Shown: positions 23,513-35,559 of the stretch, in pieces
Layout: every line of letters starts with the position of its first letter
Position numbering within the stretch: position 1 is the first letter of the stretch
Assembly (NCBI RefSeq): GCF_034190915.1
Contig: NW_026947502.1
Coordinates: forward strand, 32,642,785 to 32,706,784
Reading direction: 5' to 3'
DNA length: 64,000 nucleotides
DNA from: Cavia porcellus
Taxonomy: Eukaryota; Chordata; Mammalia; Rodentia; Caviidae
Notes under the pieces: generated by a model
The model's database searches: none
The model's input: only the letters and a program-made list of their open reading frames with translations
Told to the model about the DNA's origin: nothing
Made by a program: the position numbers and the translations under genes

Positions 23513-26330
23513 CCCCTGATGGAGGAAAGTCAAGGAAATGCTCGGGTTGCTGGTCCTTAGACTGTCATTTGAGTACTGAGAGCCTGTAGGAGTCAAGGGG
23601 CTTCCTGCAATTTAATTTCTCTAAGGAGGAGACCCCTTTTCACACAGTATTCAGTGGGGTGGTGGCCTCTGCTGGGAGAAGCCTGCCTCAGTCACTGTTG
23701 GTTGCTGCCCTGCAGGAGCAAGAGATGCTTTAAAGTGGAGCACACATTCGCCTGGACCTAGGGGAAGCTCTTTCAAGAGGTGAGCGTAGATGTTACCAGA
23801 ACCACTTTCCAGGGCCTCAGTGTCTCCATTCGCCAACCTGCCTGGGTGTGCCCCTCTCTCAACTGATGCTCCTTTTGGACCTCCCTTAATGACCAGCTTT
23901 CATTCAAAACGGTTCACCTAAGAGGCTCATCTAATCCTCCCCAATGACATTATGTGTTACTTCAAATTTACAGAATGCATCTGTGTATAAGAGACTGAAT
24001 GTCTTCTCCAAGGCTGGTGAAGCAGAGAGTTGAGATATAGAAGAGATTATCTATGGACTGAATGAACTGAATCTACATTTCCAATATTTTGACAAAAGAT
24101 AACATACATACATACTTAAAATATAATACTCAAGCACCTTTTGAAATTATTTTAATATGTGATAAAAATTGTTATGTATAGCCTTAAAATGTGCAGGGGA
24201 GGTCTTGCATATTCTGAGGAGGTTTGTGAACAAAATACTTGAAGATCATTGATTTTGATCCAAAAATCCCTGAAAAGCCTCTTGGTTATGTCTTATACCG
24301 TATTCGCCAAATCCCCCAAACCTCAATCCATCATCTATAAAAATGGAGACAAGCACTTCTTCTTAGCAGGACTGTTGAAGGATCAAAGGAGACAGCCCAA
24401 GAAGTGGCCTGGCCCGCAGCCCACTCTGGGGGAATGGTAAGTATTATTAGCACAGTTGGCATCTGGCAAGTCATCGTGGTATGTGGCAGGAGCTCTATGA
24501 AAGTGGGTGCCTCTCCATCTTAGTAATGATTCCCAGATTTGATTCTCATGCAAGCCCAGAGGTGGTGGGTGGTGGAGCATGGTGCAGCCAGATTCTGTGT
24601 CTCTCACTGTCTTCCCTTTTCAGACTTTCTCAAAAATCTCAACATGCATCTCCTCCAAGAAGCTTCCCCTGACTAATATACTATAGGTTCACAGTGATCT
24701 TTCCCTTTCAGTAATGGGCTGGCTCAGGCTAGGTATCCCATAAATAAATTAATGAATCAATGGATGAATTCTAGGAATGGGGTGGTGAATAAGGCGGGCG
24801 TTTCCTCACCAAACTTGGAGTCGAATAGTGAAGACAGACATATTGCTGATCAAAGCTATGATAGTAGAAAAACAGTGGCAAGTGAAGGCCCAGAGAAAGG
24901 GCACCTGTCAGGGTAATGACATCAGGGAGAGCTTCCTGGAGAATGAGTTGTGTAAACGGAAATCTAACAGACGAATGAAACCCAGACAACAGGATCAATG
25001 GGTTCAAATACCTAGAGGTGATGAGAAGCATGCTGGGCTCCGAGAACTGAAAAGTTTTTAGTAAATTCAGCCATGGAAATGCACATTTTCAGGCTTGAAT
25101 CTGGTTCCTTGCCTTTTCCTGACTGTCCTAGACAATAGTGTATATCTGGGAAATATAAAGAATCTTCTCTATCTTTTGGGTCTACTCAGTTTGATATGCA
25201 GTATCCTCAGCTGACACTTCAGTAAATGTTCTTTGCTGTTGAGTGTACTGGAAAGAGAGGCTTCTCTTGGGAACTTCTTGGAGCTTATCCCTCATACCTC
25301 CGGAGCCTGGGATGCACAACTTGGAATCCAGCCTAGCCAGACAGGGACTCCAGATCCCCAACTGCTGTCACCTAAGACACCACTCCCCAAGGAACAATAT
25401 CCTAAAATATCTGTTCCTCCATTGTTCCAAAATTGGGATTACATAGGAGCATTGTACCTGAAAGGGGAACCTATACCCCTAACACTGGGGACTGGAGCTG
25501 TGGGTGGAAGGATCCAAATGGTGTGGCTTTTCTTAGCCTGTGTCTCCTATGCCAGGCCAGGGAAGAACAGAGTCAGCAGCAGGGATGACACTGCAGGACT
25601 GTCAGGTCAGACTCTGGCTTGACCACAGTCACAGATCCAGTCACCTGCCTAAGGACTCAACCTTCCTGGCTGCTCCAAAATGGCTCCTTCTAGCCACATG
25701 CTTGCTCTTCCTCAGAGCTCACATCCTTACAGTATTCTGTTCAGTCCACAGAACTAACTCCTGAAAACAAGTATCGAAGACATGTCTTTTCCACCAATAA
25801 GCCAAAATCAGCCGGGATTAAACACTCCCTGTAAGGCATGAAATGAAGCCAAGATATTTTGTGATATTTTGGAGTATGCTAGTTGCAGTGTTCCTTGTGT
25901 TCTAGGGAACATGAAACTCATTTTTACACCATCCACACTAACCAAATGCCATGGTTGACCCCATGGTGGTCAGCGATACCACCTTGGTAAACCTACTCTC
26001 TGTCTGTCTGCTGGGAGGGCCATAATTATGTCAAACCAGTATCTGTTTCCAGTTTCAAAACTTCAGAATTGATTTTTCTCATGGTTGTGGCAAGCAAGTT
26101 AGTCAGCAAGTGGAAATCATTGGAGGAAGACTTTCCCAAAACTGGGAGGACCAAAGCAGAACATGGGAGTCCGGGCTCTACTGGTCCAGCCTCAAGGACT
26201 TGAACAATGTGTGGTGTGGCTGGTACATGGGCCAGTGTCTCAGGTCAAGGGTGCAGTTCCCTTCCCCACACATGGAGAATGGTGCACCCTGAGCCCTGAA
26301 CCCCATAAGAACCTGGCATTTGCTGGATGT
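23513..26330. other. Intergenic DNA, mostly unassigned
   Basis: A weak reversed MIR-like stretch lies near 23,930-24,060. Otherwise no repeat is recognised. The 129-codon frame at 25233-25622 has no domain. Confidence 0.5.
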
Positions 26331-26331
26331 G

Positions 26332-26475
26332 GTGGTGCACACCTGTAATCCCAGCACTTGAAAGGCAGAGGCAAAGAGGATTGCTGTGAGTTTGAAGCCA
26401 ACCTGGGCTACATAGTGAATTTAAGCCCAGCCTGAACTACATAGCAAGATGCCATCTCAAACAACAACAACAAAA
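26332..26475 (+). mobile_element. B1-type SINE with 29-bp internal duplication
   Basis: 'gctggatgtggtggtgcaca' then 'cctgtaatcccagcacttga', then two adjacent 29-bp units starting GAGTTTGAAGCCAACCTGGG and GAATTTAAGCCCAGCCTGAA, then a CAACAACAACAAAAA tail. The flanks AGAACCTGG/GGAACCTAG are a decayed target duplication. Confidence 0.92.
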
Positions 26476-29400
26476 AGGAACCTAGGGTTTTCATATTTTA
26501 TCTCTTTTCTCTGCTGAGTCTCATCTGGTCCCAGTCACCCCTCTGACATTTTTTCATGGTGTGTGACCCTTCTTGGCTTATAAGCATTCTAAGGTCAGAA
26601 ACGACTGGCTTTTACTTCCTTGCTCTAGAATTGTAGAGCAAACAGGTATTTCATCAATAATAAGGACAGAGCCCTGAGCTGATGACTTTTTTGTATGCTA
26701 TTTCTTCAATGATGGGATGTTTCCACTCAAAATCTAGCCTATCTTTCCCCACTGTTTAAGACTACTATTAAAAATATGCCATTTTCCACAACCCCCTTTT
26801 TTAGGTGCATCTTGCACTGAGATTCTTGCGTCTGGTTGTCATCCACCGTGTGGCCTATGCCAGATAAACCCTAAACTAGGGCAAATGCTGCTGATCAGAT
26901 GTTTCTCTCTAAGGACAACAGGATCGGGCCATTCTGTTGCAACCAGTAGCCACCTGCTGTTAGCTAAGGGAAAAGGACTTTCATTAGTTATTGTCCCAGA
27001 GCTGATACTATGCCAGACTCTACATCTGGAAACAGTTATGAAGAAACAAGAGGCATAAAAGCCTGGGTCTCATGACCTGCAGTCTTCCTTTCTGCCGCTC
27101 TATTTATTAATTTAGTTCGAAGTGATCAAGTTGGGTCCCCAGAGTAAGCATAAGAACTGAAGTAAAAAACAGGCCACTACTGTCCCAAGATTATGAAAAC
27201 AGGCTATGGTCTTATTTCGGGGTCTCGGATGGACTTTGTATCTAAACAAACACATTTTTGAAGTTGCTTGTAGTGTTGGGCTTTAATCACCAAGCCAAGC
27301 CTTTGTAAGCCCTGCCTTAAGCTTCGGGCCCCTCCCCAGTTTGGCAGGCTCTGCCACATCCCTCTCAAGGCTTGACAGAAATTGTACTTACTCTATTTGG
27401 TCACACAGATTGAGTCTTTTATGTGCACATCACACAGACAGACACATACTTGTTGCCTATCCCTGCTTCCATCAACATGTAAGCAACTAGAGCCTTCAGA
27501 AGGCGCCTGGGCTGTTTCATGTGGCACCAGCACAGTGTCCCGTGAGTGGGTGATGGTGCCCTCAAGATTTACGTGGGGTCATAGGTGCTGGGCAACTGCT
27601 TCACGGCCTGTCGGTTTTAGAGTGTGAAGTGGCCACAACGAAGATTTGGATCTATGTTGAGAAAGACCAAATGCAGTCTCAGGATACTTAGATTTCTGTG
27701 CAGGGGAGAAATGGACAAAGGAATGGTTTTAAATAGAAAAATCAGAGTGGCATTTCTCTTGATAAATCAGAGCAAATACATGAAAGCAACTCTTCCAGGC
27801 TCCTGTATGTCTCAGGAGTTACAAAGTGCTAACAAGAACCAGAAATCCCGACAAGCAATCCCGTCTCTCCTACAAACCCCGTCTCTGGTTTCTGACTTGA
27901 TGAGTTGCAGTCTACCTTGCTGACTTTGCGTCACTCTCAACCCGAAGATGAATCACCCCTTCTGGGAAGCATCGCAGTAGTCCCTGCTTGTTCCCTTCTC
28001 TTCCCCCATAGCCGCTGGTCCCTGCTGACCCCCCGCCGTGTGGCGTGCGGTTGGTACTTCCCTTTGGCGTGCCTTTTGCATACAGCCGTGTATGAGACAT
28101 CTATTTCACTGTACGTTCGCCTTCGAGGGCCTCCTGGCCAAAGCATGACTCATTCCTGTCTGGAAGCGCAGTGTACAGCCCGTTGCTGGCTGGCAGTGTG
28201 AGCTCAGGAAAGCCTTGCTAGAACCAGTCAGGACCCACTTTCTGAGCACACTGGCTGTCTGAACAGTCAGTTGTACTTTTTTCATGATGGAATAATAAAG
28301 CTAACTGAGGCTCTAGTTTGACTGTTGCTCCAAAAATGTGCCAGCTAATAGGGGAAATTTATTTTCTACAGACTCCAAGGATTATTTTAATTCTTTTGTT
28401 GTTCCAGGATTTGAGTGTATTTAATAATAATCGAAATGACCATGCTATTAGTTTATTTCTTGGGAAGATTATTGATATTTGACCAGTAATTAGGTGTCGT
28501 ATTAAAGGAAAGATTTTTTTTCTTTCAACATGCCTTGCCAAAGTATTGTCACATGTGGGGCTGTGCCAAGCACCAACCCCCATTTCTTTCACTTCTTATT
28601 TTACATATTTTATGGTACTTTAAGAGAAACAGTGACGGCTTAGTGTAAGAGAGTGTATCCTCTAGGTGAAACGCATTAGGGGAGAAAATCATCCATCTTG
28701 CCAACCAGAGTCAGACAGAGGTCATTACTTGAAGTGCACAAGTCTAGAGAGGGGTCCAGACAACCCAGGCTAAATGGTGAAAAGTTCCTGGCTGCTGCCT
28801 CAGAATGCTTCAGAATCCCAGGGAGCTAAGGTCATAAATTAACACCAGAGGCCTGGAGGCTACTGCTTCTAAATGGGAAGGGGCTAGACCATGTCTCATC
28901 TAGGAGTTTCAGACCACTGATGGCCAGATGATAGTGTTGCAAACTCCCTCAGGCCTTGGAACCCCTCAGTCAGATGAACCAGCCAGACCTTGAAAGAAAG
29001 ACAGAGAAGTGCTTGTCACAAATACATGGAAGAAATTTCTCTTTTGCACATGCTAAGTGACATTTTTATTTTTAGTTCAAATTCTAGTGACTTCATCAGA
29101 GGGAGACTCTGAAACAGGATGACTGGGAAAGAGCAGAAAATCACCTTCATAAGAGATACATAATCCCCTCCCCCAACCTGCAAAGCACTGGTTTATTGAG
29201 ATTCAACAAACTGTAAACACCGAGTGTGCTTCTGGTTGGCTGGGGTTGGCAACAGGAAGATTGTTGAGTATTGCTGAATACTGCTAGTTGATCCAGTCAA
29301 CGAGATTTCATGATGAATCTGAACAGTGGCTCCGGCAGCTCAATTCCCCACTTGTTTGGAAAATGAGCAAGCAGTTATTGCTTTCGTCACCATGGCTCTC

Positions 29401-29590
29401 TTATTCATCAGAGTGCCTACTAGGATGTGCAAGGGTTGGCTCAATAAACATCTTTGTAGGAGAAAAGGCAGAAGGACTTTTTTAAAAATATGCAACTGTG
29501 TTATGTTAAAAAGGGTACAGTCATAGCTGGTGTCCTAGGGCAGGCGCTGGGCCTGGCTGTCTCCTTTCAAATGCTAACTCTTCTGTTTAC
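26476..29590. other. Intergenic DNA with a possible conserved AT-rich block
   Basis: No gene or confident repeat is seen. The part at 28,270-28,620 is AT-rich, free of recognisable transposons and dense in ATTA/TAAT motifs (see findings). Confidence 0.5.
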
Positions 29591-29594
29591 CAGC

Positions 29595-29790
29595 ATTGTC
29601 ACTACTTGCTCTGATCTCACAGGGAGCAAGGCAAGTCTCTTCACCTCTCCCAGACTTGCATTTTTCATTTCTAAGAAAAGGTAGTAATATCCAACACACA
29701 GGATTATTTCAAGAATCGAATGACTTAATACATGAAAGTATTCACCCGAGCCCCTGATATTAGTGAGCTATAATTACTCATTAATGGGAG
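29595..29790 (+). repeat. MIR SINE
   Basis: 'ggcaagtctcttcacctctc', 'atttttcatttctaagaaaa', 'ggtagtaatatccaacacac' and an 'attactcattaatggg' end follow the MIR order. Confidence 0.75.
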
Positions 29791-31280
29791 AGGACTTTGT
29801 GTGAGCACATGTATGCGCGATCTGCTTTTCCTCTTCTGACTGCTTTCCTGCGTCATTCTGAAACCTACATTCCTTCCCAATCACAGCCTCGTCCATAGGA
29901 ACCTGGGAGATTAATCCTGGCTTTAGAAGCAGCAATCCAAGTAAATTCCTTTTATTAACTCCTCTTATCATTTTTAAACGTTTTTGTTCTGCACTTCTGG
30001 GCACTGTGTGCCTTGTGTAAAGCACAACATTTACCCCATTCGTGTCCCAGTGGAGTATCAGGAGCCCCATGAGTGGAAGACTGCTGAAGAGGATGCTGGG
30101 GAAGGCTGGGGACAGGGGATTACAGCGGCGGAGTTCTCACAGACCTGCCCTATCAGATACTGTCTTCCTAGCTGGGCCCAGTGCTGCACAATGTGGAGTG
30201 GAGGATCGAGGTGGATGGGAGCATGGAGCATTCTGTATGAAGTTTAATTTTTTCCTTTCATGCCAGGGAAAAAGTGCTGACCTGGACAATGACATGTTCC
30301 GTAGTGTTAAAACATGCACACAAAAGCTTGTGGCCCTCATCTCACCAGCTCTCCAGCCTCCATAAATTGCCCTCTCCATATAGGTTAGATCCAAATGTCC
30401 AGGGTGTTTGAGGTGGCCTGCAGTGGTGCTAGGATGGCAGTAAGTTCGTAGGGAGTTTTGGCCTCTGTTCTCAGAACAACTTTTGTAAAGCCAGCAGTCA
30501 TAGGTGCTTGAGGCTGCCTTCCCTTTGCTTCTCTTTGATTTTGGCACAGTACTGCCCCTGAGGAGATGAGTCTATCTTTCCCCTGACTTAGGGGAAAATT
30601 CAGGGAACCAGGACATGATGTTAGAAGCATTAGCCTGGAGAATCTCACTCTTTCATGCTGGAACTGGATGTCCCACACTAGGAAGCCTAAGGAAAAAGCC
30701 GGCCAGTGTCCTTCACTGTCCTTTAGAGTCCCTAGCGATGCAGTCTAGTCCGACTGTGTGGTGGAATGGCCACCTAAAGCACTGCCCGATGAGTTCTGAG
30801 CCTAATTCAACCTCTATTTGGCAAACACATGCATCTTACCAGAGAGGATTTAGGCTAGACCTTCCAAAATATAAACATCCACTTTGTTCATGGATCTGTG
30901 AAGGTTATGTGGACTCCATGCTGACTCATTATAAGGCTATAAATGAATCACAGAAGCAAACATATGGGCCAACTATGTGAACAGACATTGGCTTCAACAA
31001 GGAGAGGTTCCATCAAGTGGGAAAGCCACAGAAAGGGGGCCACCAGAGAGAACGGCAACCCAGCTAAGGATTTTTGCAAATTCTTAATAGCAAGGCAGGC
31101 CTTGAAGAGAGAACTATAGAAGAACAAAAGGCCAACAGGAACCCAGCGCTATCTGCACAAGGGGGCAGAAGGGGGCTTTGTGCAGAGAGGAGCAGAGGAA
31201 GCATATGTGTGCATGAGCCAGGCTGACACTGGCACATCTGGGCAAGCAGGTGAGATGGCTCAAAAGGAGGAAACAGCCCA
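29791..31280. other. Intergenic DNA, nothing identified
   Basis: Overlapping open frames on both strands (up to 136 codons) have no recognisable domain. Confidence 0.5.
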
Positions 31281-31282
31281 CA

Positions 31283-31475
31283 GTGGTGGGCACACAACTG
31301 TAATTCTGACTGTTGAGGAGGCTGAGGCAGAAGGATCACAGATATTTGAACCCATCCTGGGCAACTTCATAAGACTCTGTCTCAAAATTTTAAAGCAATA
31401 CAAATAAAATTTTAAAAGATTAGAGACGTAGTTCAGCACTCTTGGTTCAGTGAGTATTTCAGAAAAAAAAAAAAA
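31283..31475 (+). mobile_element. Composite B1-ID type SINE
   Basis: A B1-like left half ('gtggtgggcacacaactgta', 'gaggctgaggcagaaggatc') is followed after an A-rich linker by a diverged ID-like right half ('agacgtagttcagcactctt'), then an A13-type tail. Confidence 0.75.
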
Positions 31476-31480
31476 GAATT

Positions 31481-33136
31481 CTGGAAAAAGCTTAGCAGTC
31501 AGGTAGTAAAAGGAGGCCAAATAAATAATTAAAAGTTGGTACAGAAGGTTAAGGATGAGAAACATTTTCTTCTTAGTCAGCCTTGTCAGTTTTTTCCCAA
31601 CTTTTTGTAATATATCTGTAGTCCTTTGTTTGTCTTTGACAAAATTGGGGAAACAAGATGTAATTAATTTTCTCTCATAAAGACTAAAAACCATCAGGCG
31701 TGTCTGGAGAGCAGCGTTTCAGTGCAAGTGTTTTGGGAAGGTGAGCCAGGCAGTGTGAGAAAGATGAGAGCCTGGGGTAGAGGTCGGGATGGCAGCTGAT
31801 GTCACGGAGACTGGAGGGGCAGCCACGGGTGATAGGAGGTGAGGCAGAGGGTCTGGGTGTTCCGCGGTAACTTCCAGGAGACGTGGAAAGAGCACATGTA
31901 GGATCTTAACTACATGTGGGAGTCATAAAGGAAACACAGCAAAACTGAAGACAAGTTGTCCAGCCTGGCATGGGGAATGAAGAAGGAAGAAGGGAAGGAA
32001 GACACAGAAGCTTTGGGATTTCTGCACTCTGGGCTGCATGGCTGCAGGGCAGTATCTGTGCTCCCAGGCCTTCGCCTCCCGTCAGGAAAGCTCTGGAAAG
32101 CAAAAGAAACCCAACAATCATTTGTAGGCTGCACAAAAATACTTCAGGTCAGGCAACTAAAGCAATCCTCACAGCATCTCTGAATTTTTCTTTTTTTTTT
32201 TAAGATATTTTAGCTGAGCCAACTCAATGAAACCCTCTTTTGAAAAATCAATTTCCCTGAAAAACAAATTTGGGTTCTAACCAGAAAGTAGCATTTGGTA
32301 AGCTCTCATTAAGAAAGGCAGTATTTGGAGAAGCTGAGAAAACAACCAGTCATTTACCAGAGTGAACACAGGGGACCTAATGTCATTTCAGGGCCGTGAC
32401 AGCTGCTCTGTTTCTATCTGTTTCCTAGGGACCCTAAACAGCAAGTTTGCTTTAAGTTCATCTTGTTACAAACCTGTGGTCCCAGCCCCCTCTACAGTCT
32501 TTAAGAGGGAAGAAAAATGGAAGATTCCTCAAACAGAACCCAAATTTCTTGTCCCTGTTCAGTGTGTAGAAGACACAAATATCAACAAGTAGACCTACAG
32601 AAAAAAACTACCTGGCAGGCAACCAGCAGGGGTGCTGGACCCCAGGACAAGGTTAGATTTCCTCTATGGTCAGCTCACTACTGCACATATTTGGGTGTAT
32701 TTCTTGTTTTGTCAGTAGTTATGTAAGTTGAACCTTACTTTAGGTTCATCTGAACCCTTAGATATCCATTATAACCTTTAAGGCTTATACTTCCCAAATC
32801 GTGATGTGCATCAGAAGTCACCAAGGGGTCTCATGCAGCATCAAAGACAGTAGTAGGTCTAAAGAAGGCTTACGAGTCCGAGTCCAAATTTCTGACAAGT
32901 TTTGGGATCGTTTTGATGCTTCTGTTTCCAGGCTATTTTCAGAGGCAAGGTTGTAGAGGATTGTTGAAATTTCCAATTCTAAATCCCTTCAATGGTACTG
33001 TAACTGTCCCCTTGATTTTAGTAAACTGGAATGCTTCTTGCCTGTATTGCTTATGTAAATAGCATAATTGTATGTGAAGTACTGTGCTAAGTGCTGTGCT
33101 TTATATATGGAACAGAACTTCCCTCTTCAATGTATG

Positions 33137-33138
<2 letters not shown>
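31481..33138. other. Intergenic DNA, nothing identified
   Basis: It includes a T-rich run near 32,190 and a faint reversed MIR tail at 33,060-33,115. There is no gene. Confidence 0.5.

Positions 33139-33178
<40 letters not shown>
33139..33178. repeat. (GT)20 microsatellite
   Basis: Forty uninterrupted alternating G/T bases directly abut the left end of a reversed composite SINE. Confidence 0.97.
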
Positions 33179-33180
<2 letters not shown>

Positions 33181-33385
33181 AAGTTACTAAGAATTGAACC
33201 CAGGGTCTCATTTGTGCTAGGTAAGTGCTCAACCACTGAGCTATATCCCTAATGTCTTTTATTTTAGTTTGAGACAGAGTCTTGTTCAATTGCTCAGGTT
33301 GACCTCAGACTTGCAATCTTCCTGCCTCAGTCTCCCAAGTAGCTGGGATTGTAGGAATGTGCCACCATGCCTGGTTAATTTAGAT
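33179..33385 (-). mobile_element. Composite B1-ID type SINE, minus strand
   Basis: From the left: reversed ID part ('gaattgaacccagggtctca', 'caaccactgagctatatccc'), then reversed B1 part ('cttcctgcctcagtctccca', 'gtagctgggattgtaggaat', 'ccaccatgcctggtta'). Read on the minus strand this is B1 then ID, as in the other composite copies. The adjacent (GT)20 would then lie at the SINE tail, a common origin of microsatellites. Confidence 0.85.
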
Positions 33386-34059
33386 ATCCCATGCCTCAAC
33401 TTACCCTTCCTCTTCCCTAGCAAGTCCTGAATTCCAGTGCCCTCTGGAAATGACTGTCACTTCTCTCCACTGATGTACAAATGCTTTGGGAAGAAGGACA
33501 AAGGGTGAACAGAGGCTAGTGAGTCGTGCCCCAAATGCTAGTCCTCCCACCAACAGCCTCAGAGCCAGATTCTTTCTTAGATTCTTTGTGTGGAGCTTGT
33601 CGGAACTAAATCACCTTGATACTTAAGACCTGTTGTCATGCACTACAGGATTGTTTCAAAAACTGACTTTGGTGTCTTGTGTGTACCACAAAATGTGAAA
33701 GTAATCATTTCTTTAAATTAGCTGAAAAAGTCTTATAATTATTGTTCCAAACAAGCCTTGTTTTCTCCTGTTTAAATTTTCTAACATGGAAAGAAAAAAA
33801 TCCTTCTGAAATAAAAGGTCTTTTGTGGTGTGCTTGCCCTTGGTGGCTCTGGGTCATCTAGGGAAGGGGGACCCCACTTCTCCTTCCAGCAGTGTCACCC
33901 TATCTGCAAAGAAGCAGCATTCCTTAATGGGAGAACATGTTTATGTTCATGGGGCTCTGTTTTTTGAAAGGCAGTGGATGGTAGAACATGGCTTGGCATT
34001 TTTTAATATCCAAACAGTTACTGATTACTGTGATCTCTTTCCTGAGCTCATGGAAAAAT

Positions 34060-34165
34060 CTGAGTCATCAAATGTCAGTTTTACAGATGAGAAAGAGGGT
34101 TCTAGTGAGATTACTTGACTTGCTCAGAGCTCCTGCATCTTGCTAGGTGGAAGTTGGCCCTGCTG
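34060..34165 (-). repeat. MIR SINE remnant
   Basis: 'cagttttacagatgagaaag' followed by 'acttgacttgctcagagctc' and 'gctaggtggaagttggccct' reads as a reversed MIR. Confidence 0.65.
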
Positions 34166-34474
34166 CTGACCTCAAGGGGCATCTCCCTAAGAGCTGTGAT
34201 GCAGTCAGTTCCCCTGGTCCCAGGAGAAACTTCTGCAATCAGTCCTGCATTTGCATTCCCAGGGTACTTTCCAGTGCTGGAAGCCAGACAGTCAGGATCA
34301 GAAAAATGCTTTGCTTTCAATTAAATGAGCATCTTCAGATCATTGCTTTCATAGTTGCTAAATTATATGTATTGTTTTTTCACTGATCTCTACTGATCTC
34401 TAGAACAATTCCTGGGGAAAGTTAATCACAACTCATAGAGATTGACCATTTTACTTGAATTACATCATGTAACC

Positions 34475-34620
34475 TATCCTAGAGTCCCAGGAGGTGGTTT
34501 TATCATGATCCCTATGAAGCTGAATAACCTGTATTATTTATATATAACTAGAAAATAGAAGGGCTAGTGTTGAAACCCAGATTCTCCTGCCTCCAGTATC
34601 AGCCCTCAAAAACTCTGTTC
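34475..34620 (-). repeat. MIR SINE remnant
   Basis: 'ttatcatgatccctatgaag', 'ctagaaaatagaagggctag' and 'ttgaaacccagattctcctg' fit a decayed reversed MIR. A shorter similar piece lies near 35,465-35,530. Confidence 0.5.
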
Positions 34621-35212
34621 TACTGTCATTCACCAGGAGATCCTGGCTTGGGAATCCAAGCATCATTCTAAACCACTGAGCAGAGCTGACAAAGGCTGCT
34701 TTCCTTGCTCTGAGTGTACACCCTTCCCACAAACGTTCCTTCACTTCTTGCCTTAACTTCTGGTAAACACATCCAGCAGCTCGGACTGTGATGGTGGCTC
34801 AAGGAGGCCACTGTGCTCTGCACCTTCTCCCTGAGGAGCCCTGCTTTCTTAACTTGGGATCATCACTGTCATTCATCTAGACACAAAAGCTCTGCTGCTG
34901 CTGCTGCTACTTCTCTGATCCACTGGCTGAGCAGAAGGTCAGGATTTTCTGATGTGGCAATCACCTGTGCTCTTCCTACTATATTTCTTGGATTTTCTCT
35001 CTGAGGTTCCAGGAAACAAATAAAACGATAGTAAATACCAAGATAAGGAAAGCGATTCGTAGACAAACTGGAACTAACTTCCAGGGGCCTAAAGCCAGAG
35101 CCAATCTAGCATGAGTAGCAATTTCTTCTCTCGAAAAGCTGTTTGGGGGTAGGGGGAGAGCTACTTATTCTAGACTGAAGTTTATTCTTGACATTCTTCT
35201 CCAGCAAACAGG

Positions 35213-35273
35213 ATGGGCTCCATGTGGCAGAGGACTCTAGCACTGGGCCTGGCCCTCATCTGCAGTCTGGACA
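35213..35273 (+). CDS. Orphan secretory-leader-like exon candidate
   Basis: The ATG at 35213 (A at -3, G at +4) opens MGSMWQRTLALGLALICSLD, a good signal-peptide shape: a short polar start, then a Leu/Ala/Ile core. It is preceded by a pyrimidine stretch ending ttctccag (35204), which would serve as an acceptor. A GTAAAT donor follows at 35274, leaving phase 1. I do not recognise the protein and found no second exon. The phase does not match TGFBI exon 2, so it is not an alternative TGFBI leader in frame. Chance remains a real alternative. Confidence 0.2.
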
Positions 35274-35559
35274 GTAAATGTATTACCTGTCTCTTCTGGG
35301 GAGATTGGATGAGACTCCCGACAGGAAAGGGAAGGTCTTGGCTTTTCCCAAGGTCAGGGCCGTCTCTAATCTTCAGTGCAAACAATATAGGCTCGAGTTA
35401 AAATGTTCCAAAAGACTTTCTGTAGCCTTGAAGCTTTGTTCCTGAGCACCAACCATACACTCAGAACTGCTCATTATCACAATCTCTGTGAAGCTAAATA
35501 ACCTCCATCATCCACATACAATGCACATGGCAATGGCAGTAGCTTTTGAAACTCTCTGC

